Origin: Nocardia speluncae NBRC 108251
Lineage (GTDB): Bacteria; Actinomycetota; Actinomycetes; Mycobacteriales; Mycobacteriaceae
Direction: 5' to 3'
Length of the DNA: 64,000 nt
Assembly: GCF_001613245.1 (NCBI RefSeq)
Contig: NZ_BDBZ01000006.1
Span: 62,001 to 126,000, forward strand
The position numbers and the translations under genes are program-made. Shown in pieces: positions 1-8,019 of this stretch (positions are counted from its first letter, which is position 1; each line of letters begins with the position of its first letter). The notes under the pieces are model-generated. The model was not told the origin of the DNA and did not search any database. It was given only the letters and a program-made list of their open reading frames with translations.

Positions 1-618
1 GAGGAGTTCCGGGTACCGCCGGCGGGACCACTGGGCCGGCATTTCCCGTTCGACCCGAACCGGATGACCGTTCCGGAGCCCGCGGCCATGGACGACGACG
101 GTCGCGACGAGTACGAGGTGCGGCTGGTGCACGAGGGTGGCCCGACAGCACTGTTCTATCCGCATCATCCGCTCGATGTGGTGGGCTGGCAGGGCGATAA
201 TTTCCCGTTCACGTTCAATATCGCCGACTACAACGTGGTCCTCTCCGATACGGTGCACCTGCCCGCCACCGTGCATCTGTTCATGCAGGCCACCGGCGTG
301 TACGTGATGAACTTCCTGCCGAAACGGGCCGAATCGGCGCCGGGCACGGAAACGATTCCCTGGTATCACCGCAATGCCGACTACGACGAGATCGCGTTCT
401 TCCACGGCGGCGATATGTACGGCGTGCCGATGCCGCCGGGGCTGATCTCGCACGCACCGCAGGGGGTGCATCACGGGGCGCCGGAGAAGATGCGGGAGCG
501 GGCGCGACGTAAGCGGGACGAGATCAGCCATATCGGCTGGACCACCATCGCCGTGGACACCCGGCGTCGGCTGATCCCCTCCCCCGAGGTGCTGGCGAAC
601 AACCTCGGCGCGCACTGA
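1..618 (+). CDS. Homogentisate 1,2-dioxygenase-like protein, C-terminal part (5' end outside window)
   Basis: The frame is open from the first base, so only the last 205 residues are visible; the family is usually 380-450 aa. The visible part has the cupin-type iron centre of homogentisate dioxygenases: a WYHRN segment followed by an Asp-Glu pair, then a segment with H-x-PQGVHHGAPE spacing. In the family these supply the His/Glu/His iron ligands. Homogentisate dioxygenase opens the aromatic ring in tyrosine catabolism. The following genes encode a hydrolase and a CoA transferase, which fits an aromatic-acid degradation cluster. The exact substrate is inferred; actinomycete paralogues with divergent substrates exist. 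Confidence 0.75.
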   Translation, partial: EEFRVPPAGPLGRHFPFDPNRMTVPEPAAMDDDGRDEYEVRLVHEGGPTALFYPHHPLDVVGWQGDNFPFTFNIADYNVVLSDTVHLPATVHLFMQATGVYVMNFLPKRAESAPGTETIPWYHRNADYDEIAFFHGGDMYGVPMPPGLISHAPQGVHHGAPEKMRERARRKRDEISHIGWTTIAVDTRRRLIPSPEVLANNLGAH

Positions 619-723
619 CACCGGCACCGGGCCGCTCACCCACCGGCCGCAGACCCCCGCGCATGTCTCGACCCGCGCGCTGCGGCGGGCACTCTCGTTT
701 CGAAAGACGAAGGCAGGCAATTC

Positions 724-1899
724 ATGTCGCATCATGTCGAACGCACTCCGTACGTGATCGCCTACGCGAACACCTCGGGCACCCGGGACGCCTACGGCGG
801 TCTCACCGAAATGGTCACCCTCGATTCGATTCTGGTGAAACCTGCCGATCTGGACTCGGAGACGGTGCTGGTGCTCATGCACCCGGTCTCCAGCGGCACC
901 TATCTGCCGATCGTCACGGCGCTGGCCAAGGCCGGCCACCACATCATCGTCTGCAACAGCCGCTACCGGGGCGCCGACCCCGCGCTGCTCATGGAGAAGG
1001 TGGTGCAGGATCTCGGCGAATGTATTCGTGACGCGAAGAAGCGGCTCGGCTACCGGAAGGTGGTGCTGGCGGGCTGGAGTGGTGGCGGATCGCTGTCGGT
1101 GTACTACCAGCAGCAGGCGCAGCATCCGACGGTGACAGCGAGCCCCTCCGGCGACGGCCCCGACCTCACCGAACTGGATCTGCCACCCGCCGACGGGATT
1201 CTGCTGATGGCCGCCCATATCAGCCGCCATCACACGCTCACCGAATGTATCGACCCGTCGATTCTCGACGAATCCGACCCCACCCGGCGCGATCCGGAAC
1301 TGGACCTCTACAACCCCGGCAATCCCAACCAGCCGCCGTACAGCCCCGAATTCGTGGCCCGCTTCCGCCAGGCCCAATACGACCGCAACCGCCGGATCAC
1401 GGCCTGGGTGAAGGAGAAACTGGCCGCAATCCACGCTTCCGACCGCCCGCAGGACGAACACTGTTTCGTCGTCCACGGCACCATGGCCGACCTCACGGTG
1501 CTCGATCCGGCACTGGACCCCAACGACCGCACCCCGGGCGAGTCCTATCTCGGCGAACCGCAGGAAGTGAATATGGGCGCGTTCGGTCTCGCCCGGTTCA
1601 GCACCCTGCGCAGCTGGTTGTCGCAGTGGAGTATCGACGACGCCCGTGGTGACGCGGTGGCCTGCGGCCCGGATATCGCCGTGCCGACACTGGTGCTCTA
1701 CAACGCGGCCGACAATGTCTGCACGCCCTCGCACGCCCACCGCATCTACGAAGCGCTCGGCTGCGCGGACAAGGAACTACACGAGATTCCCGGCGCGAAC
1801 CACTACTACCTGGGCCCGGACCAGCGTGCCCCCCTGGTGAAAGCGATCGGCCTGGTCGACGGCTGGCTGCGGGCCCGCGCTCTCGGCCCGGCGGAATGA
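724..1899 (+). CDS. Alpha/beta hydrolase family protein
   Basis: A 391-aa cytoplasmic protein with no signal peptide. The nucleophile elbow is GWSGGGS (Ser119); a late Asp lies in a VLYNAADN segment and the catalytic His in GANHYYLG, giving a complete Ser-Asp-His triad. It lies 105 bp after the dioxygenase-like gene and runs up to the next gene on the same strand, so co-transcription is likely. A purine-rich AGGCAGG stretch precedes the ATG. The middle of the protein (about residues 130-290) is a large insertion typical of cap-bearing hydrolases. Substrate unknown; a role in hydrolysing a ring-cleavage product is inferred from neighbours only. Confidence 0.8.
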   Translation: MSHHVERTPYVIAYANTSGTRDAYGGLTEMVTLDSILVKPADLDSETVLVLMHPVSSGTYLPIVTALAKAGHHIIVCNSRYRGADPALLMEKVVQDLGECIRDAKKRLGYRKVVLAGWSGGGSLSVYYQQQAQHPTVTASPSGDGPDLTELDLPPADGILLMAAHISRHHTLTECIDPSILDESDPTRRDPELDLYNPGNPNQPPYSPEFVARFRQAQYDRNRRITAWVKEKLAAIHASDRPQDEHCFVVHGTMADLTVLDPALDPNDRTPGESYLGEPQEVNMGAFGLARFSTLRSWLSQWSIDDARGDAVACGPDIAVPTLVLYNAADNVCTPSHAHRIYEALGCADKELHEIPGANHYYLGPDQRAPLVKAIGLVDGWLRARALGPAE

Positions 1900-2036
1900 C
1901 CGGACAGCATGAGCAACCGCGGCCGCCGAGGGCAGCTCCGATTACCCCAGCACATTCCAGGACGCCGGCGTCGACGGTTCACCCTGTGCCCTTGCCCGGC
2001 CGGAGCGCGCCGCACCGCGACGGAGATAATGCCCTG

Positions 2037-3248
2037 ATGGACTCCGCGACAACCGGCGCACTGGACGGTATCCGCGTACTCGAGATCGGCACTCTGATCT
2101 CCGGTCCCTTCGCGGGGCGGCTGCTCGGCGATATGGGCGCCGAGGTGATCAAACTCGAACCACCGGACGCCCCCGACCCGCTGCGCACCTGGGGCCAGGC
2201 CGAACTCGACGGCCACCATTTCTTCTGGACCGTGCACGCCCGGAACAAAAAAGCCGTCACGCTGAACCTGCGCGAGGACTCCGGACGCGATCTGTTCCTG
2301 GAGCTGGCGGAAAAATCCGACATAATCGTGGAGAACTTGCGGCCGGGCACGCTGGAACGGTGGGGTCTGGGCTACGACGTGCTGCGGGAACGCAATCGCG
2401 GCATCATCCTGGTGCGAGTGTCCGGCTACGGGCAGACCGGTCCGGACGCACAGAAGGCCGGGTACGCCTCGGTCGCCGAGGCCACCAGCGGACTGCGCCA
2501 TATGAACGGTTTCCCCGGCGGCCCACCCCCACGCCTGGCGCTGTCCCTCGGCGACAGTCTCGCCGGGATGTTCGCCGCCCAGGGCGCCCTGGCGGCGCTG
2601 TACCGCCGGACGGTCACCGGCGAAGGGCAGATCGTGGACGCCGCCCTCACCGAGGCCTGCCTGGCAGTCCAGGAATCCACCATCCCCGACTACGACGTGG
2701 GCGGCGTGGTCCGCGGCCCCTCCGGCACCCGGCTGGAAGGGATCGCGCCGTCGAATATCTACCGCACCGCCGACGGCAGCTGGGTAGTGATCGCCGCCAA
2801 CCAGGACACGGTGTTCCGCCGTCTCTGCGCGGCGATGGAGCGTCCGGAACTCGCGGCCGACGAACGTTTCGCCGGCCACACGGCACGGGGTCGTCACCAG
2901 GACGAACTCGACAAGGTCATCGGCGAGTGGGCGGTGCAGCGGCAGCCCCAGGAGATCATCGACCTGCTGAACGAAGCGGGTGTGATCAGCGGCCCGATCA
3001 ATACGGTTGCCGAAGTGGTCACCGATCCACAGCTGAATTCCCGGGGCATGATCGCCGACCATTACGACGAGCGGATCGCCCGGAATGTGAAGGGACCGGG
3101 TGTGATTCCCGTCTTGTCGGCAACGCCGGGCACGATTCGCAATGCGGGGTCGGCGCGGCCGGGCCAGCACAACGACTATGTCTATGCCGAACTACTAGGG
3201 AAAACAGGAGACGAACTGAAAGAATTGCGGGCACAAGGGATCATCTGA
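2037..3248 (+). CDS. CaiB/BaiF-type (class III) CoA transferase
   Basis: Start ATG 2037 is chosen because a GGAGA ribosome site lies 10 bp upstream and the 403-aa product then begins just before the conserved LDGIRVLEIG segment; an ATG-less upstream extension to 1896 is open but lacks family similarity. The protein shows the class III hallmarks: GPFAGRLLGDMGAEVIKLE near the N-terminus, DIIVENLRPG around residues 95-104 and the catalytic aspartate Asp173 in LSLGDSLAG. These enzymes move CoA between carboxylic acids through an aspartyl-CoA thioester. The acyl substrate is not evident. Its place after the hydrolase suggests CoA activation of a catabolic intermediate. Confidence 0.88.
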   Translation: MDSATTGALDGIRVLEIGTLISGPFAGRLLGDMGAEVIKLEPPDAPDPLRTWGQAELDGHHFFWTVHARNKKAVTLNLREDSGRDLFLELAEKSDIIVENLRPGTLERWGLGYDVLRERNRGIILVRVSGYGQTGPDAQKAGYASVAEATSGLRHMNGFPGGPPPRLALSLGDSLAGMFAAQGALAALYRRTVTGEGQIVDAALTEACLAVQESTIPDYDVGGVVRGPSGTRLEGIAPSNIYRTADGSWVVIAANQDTVFRRLCAAMERPELAADERFAGHTARGRHQDELDKVIGEWAVQRQPQEIIDLLNEAGVISGPINTVAEVVTDPQLNSRGMIADHYDERIARNVKGPGVIPVLSATPGTIRNAGSARPGQHNDYVYAELLGKTGDELKELRAQGII

Positions 3249-3508
3249 GTCACGCGCTCCGCGCCTCAACTGTTCAGCGCCGTAGTCAGTGGCCCCCGGG
3301 ATGAGTCGACGAGCAGACTCGCCAGGCGTGTGCTCCACTGCCATGACCGGAAATTTCGTGCCAATCAGTGGCGTTTCACTGAAACAAGCGAGAGTCGAAA
3401 CGGTTATCGCACAGCAGCGACCGAACTTTTTCACGGTCACGATCGAACCGTCGATCGGGTTGCGGTCATGTCCCCGAGCCCAGTAGCGTTCCTGAGCGGG
3501 AGGCGAGC

Positions 3509-4447
3509 TTGAGTAGTAAGAGCATCTTTGTTTCGATCGCAGCATATCGTGATCCTGACTGTATCAATACGCTGCGGAGTCTTTTTTCCACGGCACGCGA
3601 GCCGGATCGAATCACTGTGGGACTGTGCTGGCAAGCACTGCCCGGCACCGATGATGAGCTCTACCCGGTTCGAGAACGCAAGGACCAATGCAGGGTTATC
3701 GCGGTCGACGCACGCGAAAGCCGGGGAGCGTGCTGGGCCCGGTCGAATATTCAATCGTTATGGCGCGGCGAGGATTATCTACTCCAGATCGACTCACATA
3801 TGCGTTTCATTCCCGACTGGGATCTGATATTGCGGGACATGCTCCCGAGATGTGCATCCGTAAAGCCCGTGCTGTCTACGTACGCACACAGGTTTCCGAA
3901 AGGATTTCCAGACAACGAGACCCTTGATGCGCAGCGTTTCCCTGTCATGTGTGCCCGGAATTTCGACAACGCTGGAGTGTTGAAATTGGGTTCGACCGGC
4001 ATTTCCCTGTCGGCAGCACCTGAATTTCCGGAACGCAACCCGTTCTTCAGCGCGAACTTCTTCTTCGCAGCCGCCGCGGTGATCGAAGATGTGCCTTACG
4101 ATCCGCACCTCTACTTCTTCGGCGAAGAGATCAGCCTGGCAGCCCGACTGTTCACACACGGCTGGGACATCTTCACCCCGAACGCAGTCCCGATATACCA
4201 CGATTACAAACGGCGACCGGAACGAAGGCTGCATTGGGATGATCATCTGGACTGGCAGAATTCGAACCGTCGCTCGAAGGCCCGCATTCGTCACCTGCTG
4301 GGCATGGAATCCTCCAAGGATCCTGATGTCCTCGACGAGATCGAGAAGTACGGACTCGGCATTGCCCGAAGCCTTGCGGAATACGAGAAGTTCGCAGGAG
4401 TCGACTTTCAGACGCGCACAATCCACAGAACCGGTCCGTCCACGTAG
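3509..4447 (+). CDS. GlcNAc-transferase-like glycosyltransferase (PF11397 / Skp1 Gnt1-like)
   Basis: A 312-aa protein starting at TTG 3509, with GGGAGG five bases upstream. It matches the known pattern of the PF11397 family throughout: IFVSIAAYRDPD at the N-terminus, a GLCWQ segment, GACWARSN, then QIDSHMRF (Asp95-Ser96-His97, the DxD-like metal/sugar-nucleotide site) and YDPHLYFFGEEISLAARL near residues 197-215. In Dictyostelium the family member Gnt1 adds GlcNAc to hydroxyproline of Skp1; bacterial members are largely uncharacterised. There is no signal peptide or transmembrane segment. The gene stands alone between spacers of 260 and 321 bp and is visibly richer in A/T than its flanks, suggesting horizontal acquisition. 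Donor and acceptor are not known. Confidence 0.82.
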   Translation: MSSKSIFVSIAAYRDPDCINTLRSLFSTAREPDRITVGLCWQALPGTDDELYPVRERKDQCRVIAVDARESRGACWARSNIQSLWRGEDYLLQIDSHMRFIPDWDLILRDMLPRCASVKPVLSTYAHRFPKGFPDNETLDAQRFPVMCARNFDNAGVLKLGSTGISLSAAPEFPERNPFFSANFFFAAAAVIEDVPYDPHLYFFGEEISLAARLFTHGWDIFTPNAVPIYHDYKRRPERRLHWDDHLDWQNSNRRSKARIRHLLGMESSKDPDVLDEIEKYGLGIARSLAEYEKFAGVDFQTRTIHRTGPST

Positions 4448-4768
4448 GCCGCCGTCAACCCGATCGTGCGCTGACACTCCGTCCCCGCTCCAGGCATTCG
4501 ACCGAGGACCTGATCATCGGTTGCAGATTCTCCCGCATCGAGCGACTACGGGCGCCCCACGAACGACGCTGCCGCGTGCACACCCGACGGTGCGGAGAGA
4601 CACTGCCGACCTCCTCGACGTGGCCGCCACCCGGCCCACAGTTCGACGCGCGCGGGAGTGATCGCGAACCATTACGACGAGGGACCGCCCACCCATCCGG
4701 TCCTCGGCTCGGTGACCTGTGGCAGCTCTTCTGCGTGAGTCCACCTTCGCGAAACAGCCATGGTCCTG
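4448..4768. other. Gene-free spacer between convergent genes
   Basis: About 320 bp between the glycosyltransferase and the convergent acyl-CoA-dehydrogenase-like gene. Several frames are open by GC bias alone, but none has family-like content or a good ribosome site. I see no clear terminator hairpin. Confidence 0.5.
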
Positions 4769-5938
4769 TCAGAGCAGTGCAGTGCGGGGAGCTTTCAGGC
4801 CGATGGCGGTGGCGCCGGCGAGTTCGCGGGTGGTGTCGTAGTCGAAGATCACGTGGCCGCTCAGCACATCCACATCGCGTTTCAAGCGTTGCATGGGATG
4901 GTCGGTGAAGTGGACGCTCGCGCCGGAGGCGTGCAGGAGGTCGGCGACGATCGTGCGGGATTCGCGGACGATATAGGCGGCGGCGAGGCGGGCCTGGGCG
5001 CGGACCGGGACCTGGACAGGCGAGCCGGCGTCGAGGAGGGATTCGATTTCGGCGACCGTATCGTCGAGCAGGCCGCGTAATGCGCGTAACCGGACCTGCG
5101 CGTGGCCGAGCTGCGCCTGGGCCATGGGTTTGTCCTGCTGGCGGGCGCCTCCTTCGTAGAGGATGCGGCCTTCGAGACGGTCGGCGTAGATACCGGTGGC
5201 TCGTTCGGCGGCGCCGAGGGCGGGCATCGACGCGGCGAGGGCCAGGGCGGGGACGAGGGGCCAGCGGTAGGTCGTGGCGTCGTGCAGCGTGGCGCCGGGG
5301 GCGGATCCGCTGTTGATATCGGAGGAGCGGACCAGCCGGTGGCCGCCGACGTGCGCACCCCGGATCACGACATCGTTGGAGCCGGTGGCGCGCATGCCTT
5401 CGGTATGCCATACGTCGTCGATCGTGATGTCGGTAGCGGGCAGCAGAGCCAACGCCGGATAGAGGCCGTCGTCGGGGCCGCACAGTGCGCCGACCATGAT
5501 CCAGTTACCGCCCATCACACCGGTGGCCCAGGACCAGCGGCCGGACAGGGTGATCCCGCCGCCGGCCGGGAGACCGCGACCGGTCGGCGCGAGTGGGGCT
5601 GGGCACAGGAACGGGCCGGCGCCGTACGCCTCGGCCTGGGCTTGTTCGGGGAACAGGGCCAGCAGCCAGTTGTGCAGGGTGTAGAAACCAAGGGTCCAGG
5701 CACTGGAGACGCAGCCGTGCGCCATCCGGCGGATCGGGTCGAGGATGGCGGGGAATTTCTCCTCGCGCCCGCCGAATCTTTTCGGTACGAGATATCCGAG
5801 GAAGCCGGAGGCGACCACATCGGCGAGGGTCTGATCCGGCAGGCGGCGCAATTGCTCTGCGGCCTGGGCTCTTTCGGCCAGGGTGTCGACGAAGTTCTGG
5901 GTGATTCCGGGAGTGCTGTCCGGCTCGGCCGCAACCAT
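4769..5938 (-). CDS. Acyl-CoA dehydrogenase-fold flavin monooxygenase (HsaA/HpaB-like oxygenase component)
   Basis: A 389-aa protein in the acyl-CoA dehydrogenase superfamily. The N-terminal helical domain carries LADVVASGFLGYLVPKRFGG, the middle has LSGRWSWATGVMGGNW (flavin-domain beta-barrel), and the C-terminus has DHPMQRLKRDVDVLSGH, the layout of HsaA and related two-component monooxygenases and phenazine/pigment-type enzymes rather than true fatty acyl-CoA dehydrogenases. Such enzymes use reduced flavin from a separate reductase, which is not next to this gene. ATG 5938 is preferred because the family begins about there; the frame stays open to ATG 6007. No strong ribosome site supports either. 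It is divergent from the nuclease-helicase operon. Confidence 0.78.
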   Translation of the reverse strand: MVAAEPDSTPGITQNFVDTLAERAQAAEQLRRLPDQTLADVVASGFLGYLVPKRFGGREEKFPAILDPIRRMAHGCVSSAWTLGFYTLHNWLLALFPEQAQAEAYGAGPFLCPAPLAPTGRGLPAGGGITLSGRWSWATGVMGGNWIMVGALCGPDDGLYPALALLPATDITIDDVWHTEGMRATGSNDVVIRGAHVGGHRLVRSSDINSGSAPGATLHDATTYRWPLVPALALAASMPALGAAERATGIYADRLEGRILYEGGARQQDKPMAQAQLGHAQVRLRALRGLLDDTVAEIESLLDAGSPVQVPVRAQARLAAAYIVRESRTIVADLLHASGASVHFTDHPMQRLKRDVDVLSGHVIFDYDTTRELAGATAIGLKAPRTALL

Positions 5939-6067
5939 GGTCGCGACCGTAACATACCCAAAAGTATGGAGTGGGCAGCTTCCGGAATCCGGTAATTCGA
6001 CCGACATACCGCGGCAGATACTGGCATTTACTGGACTTCACTGGAATCGCACCCTAGATTCTCCTCC

Positions 6068-6850
6068 ATGCCCACCGCCGAGGCGCTGGAACAGCGCATA
6101 GCCGAGCTGCGCACTCAGGTGCGCCGCGCCGCCGGGTCCGGTGACCGGACAGCGGCGCGTCGGCTGCGCGCCGAATTACGCACCGCCGAAGCGGAATGGG
6201 ACACGGCAGTTCTCGGAACTCCCGCCCCCGCCGAGCCACCCCGGCAGCAATCCGGCGCGGTCCCGGTGCGCGAACATGTGCACCGCGCGCTCACTCTGCT
6301 GTCGGTACCGGCCGCCCCGAAATTCATACTGACGGTGCACGAAGCGTTCTTCTCGGGGGATCTCGTCGCAGCCCGGCTCACCAGCCTGCGCCGGGACGAG
6401 GAGCGATCGTTCCGGGCGGCCCCCTACGCCCGCCCGTACTACGTTTGCGCGGCCCTCACCACAGATCTACTGGCCCCCGCCCGCGGACTGCTGGCGGTGA
6501 GTACCTGGCCACCGGCACAACGTATGGTCGGGCCGCTGAGTCCGCGGGTGGATCTGCTCACCGCCGCGACCAGGCTGGCCCGGCACCTGGCCGACCACGG
6601 CGATACCGCCGCGGGACAACGGGTGCTGTGGCAGCTGGCAGTTTCCATCCCGGGCGCCACCGACGGGTCCGCGATCGACCCGCATCTGGTGCTGGCAGCA
6701 GCAGAACGCGAACTCGAGGTGCACAGAGACGACGACATACAGCAGCGGGCCGACGCCGCGGAGCGGGCGCAGCGGCAACTGGCGGACCCCGCGGCCCAAT
6801 TGTTCGGCACACGGCTCGCCGTGGCCGAACGGCGAAGGAACGAGGCCTGA
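6068..6850 (+). CDS. Unrecognised protein, first gene of nuclease-helicase operon
   Basis: A 260-aa protein that I do not recognise. The first ~50 residues are Ala/Arg/Glu-rich heptads (AEALEQRIAELRTQVRRA) and probably form a coiled coil. Residues ~75-120 (HRALTLLSVPAAPKFILTV and following) look like a helical, possibly winged-helix, module. A second acidic/basic helix (ERELEVHRDDDIQQRADAAE) lies near the C-terminus. No catalytic motif, signal peptide or membrane segment is visible. Its stop is one base from the ATG of the nuclease gene, so it is translated as part of the same operon. A regulatory or adaptor role for the nuclease/helicase is inference only. Confidence 0.75.
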   Translation: MPTAEALEQRIAELRTQVRRAAGSGDRTAARRLRAELRTAEAEWDTAVLGTPAPAEPPRQQSGAVPVREHVHRALTLLSVPAAPKFILTVHEAFFSGDLVAARLTSLRRDEERSFRAAPYARPYYVCAALTTDLLAPARGLLAVSTWPPAQRMVGPLSPRVDLLTAATRLARHLADHGDTAAGQRVLWQLAVSIPGATDGSAIDPHLVLAAAERELEVHRDDDIQQRADAAERAQRQLADPAAQLFGTRLAVAERRRNEA

Positions 6851-6851
6851 A

Positions 6852-7949
6852 ATGACGCTTGCGCAGAAAACACTCACCAACCGCCTGGACGAGCTGCGCG
6901 GTGCAGCCCCCACCAGCCGGCACAATGCCCGCACCATCTCGGCGCTCACCGCGAATCCGGGTTGCGCACGCCGGGCGCTGCTGGACGCCGCGGCAGTGGA
7001 CAAAACCGTGATCGCCCAAGAATTGGGGTTTCCGCCGCAATTCGGTCAGTCGCCGTTCGCGATCACCCGCGGCAATTCGTTCGAGGCGATGGTGAAGGCG
7101 CACGGTTGCGCCGAACTGCTCCGCTTGCTCCGGGAAGAACTCGGGCTGAGCATTCCCGAAGTCGGCTACCACGATCTGGCGACCGTAGGCGACAACGCCA
7201 CCAACTCCATCCGCTACCAGCGGACGAAACAGCTACTGGGGCAGGCACTCGATTCAGGGCAGGGCACGCTGTTCGACCATCCGATGCTGCGCCTGGAGAT
7301 CGCGGGCGCCACCGCCTATCTGGAACCCGATGTGGTGGCATTGCAGATCGGCGGGAAGTTCTACGTCGTGGAGATCAAATCGTTCGCCATCGTCGACGGC
7401 CAGGCCGATCCCGCCCAGGTCGCCTCGGCGGCACAGCAATCGGCGGTATATGTACTGGCGATGCGAGAACTCCTGCGCGAACTGGGGTATTCGCCGGACG
7501 CTGTGGCGCACGAGTCCATTCTGGTGGCCGCGCGGGATTTCACGAACCGGCCGGTTGCGGCGAAACTCGATCTGCGCAAACAGCTCGCGGTGATCGGTCG
7601 GCAATTGTCGCGGCTCACCTCCATTGATTCCCTGCTGGATCTGGTGCCTGCGGGCGCTTCGTTCACACCGGGCGATGGGCTGTCGGATACCGTCTCGGCG
7701 ATTCCGTCCCGGTACGCGCCGGAATGTATGTCCAGCTGCGAGCTGGCGTTCGCCTGCCGCTCCGAGGCCCGCACCCAGGGGTCGGTGGATACGCTGGGGC
7801 GCGGGGTCTGTGACGATCTCGGCGGGATCGACAACCTCGACACGGTGCTGGCACTGGCCGAGGGCACCCTGGAGCCGGGTCCGGAACACGCTGATATCGC
7901 CGAGATGCTGCGCCAGGCCCAGGCATTGCGACTCGAGGTCGCGCGATGA
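6852..7949 (+). CDS. Cas4/RecB-like PD-(D/E)XK nuclease with candidate Fe-S cysteines
   Basis: A 365-aa protein. A RecB-like nuclease core is visible: GNSFEAMV near residue 75, then LEPDVVAL (Asp160), VVEIKS (Glu174, Lys176) and a following Gln-rich helix AAQQSAVYVLAMRE, matching the D...ExK...Q pattern of the RecB/Cas4 nucleases. One cysteine sits before the core (Cys38, in NPGCARRALL) and three after it (Cys292-x3-Cys296-x5-Cys302). This is the 1+3 arrangement that binds a [4Fe-4S] cluster in Cas4 and AddB, although those usually have Cx2C rather than Cx3C. There are no Cas1/Cas2 genes or repeats nearby. The gene follows its neighbour by one base and is part of the four-gene operon. Confidence 0.85.
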   Translation: MTLAQKTLTNRLDELRGAAPTSRHNARTISALTANPGCARRALLDAAAVDKTVIAQELGFPPQFGQSPFAITRGNSFEAMVKAHGCAELLRLLREELGLSIPEVGYHDLATVGDNATNSIRYQRTKQLLGQALDSGQGTLFDHPMLRLEIAGATAYLEPDVVALQIGGKFYVVEIKSFAIVDGQADPAQVASAAQQSAVYVLAMRELLRELGYSPDAVAHESILVAARDFTNRPVAAKLDLRKQLAVIGRQLSRLTSIDSLLDLVPAGASFTPGDGLSDTVSAIPSRYAPECMSSCELAFACRSEARTQGSVDTLGRGVCDDLGGIDNLDTVLALAEGTLEPGPEHADIAEMLRQAQALRLEVAR

Positions 7950-8019
7950 GCCGGTCGAGGCGGGAGGCGGCAGCTTCGCTTCACCGGGCCGCGCACCCAC
8001 TCGTCCCCTGGAGCGCGGT

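Noticed and set aside
1806..3170. 454-codon minus-strand open frame
   Set aside because: Antisense to the CoA transferase; no family content. Long antisense frames are expected at this GC content.
4455..5483. 342-codon minus-strand open frame
   Set aside because: It overlaps the acyl-CoA-dehydrogenase-like gene in another frame and encodes only Arg/Pro-rich sequence typical of a shadow frame.
5951..5966. CATAC-ccaaaa-GTATG inverted repeat near the acyl-CoA-dehydrogenase-like start
   Set aside because: Only five bases per arm and inside the possible N-terminal coding part; likely chance.
6852..7949. Cas4-like protein as part of a CRISPR-Cas locus
   Set aside because: No Cas1, Cas2, effector gene or repeat array is in the window.
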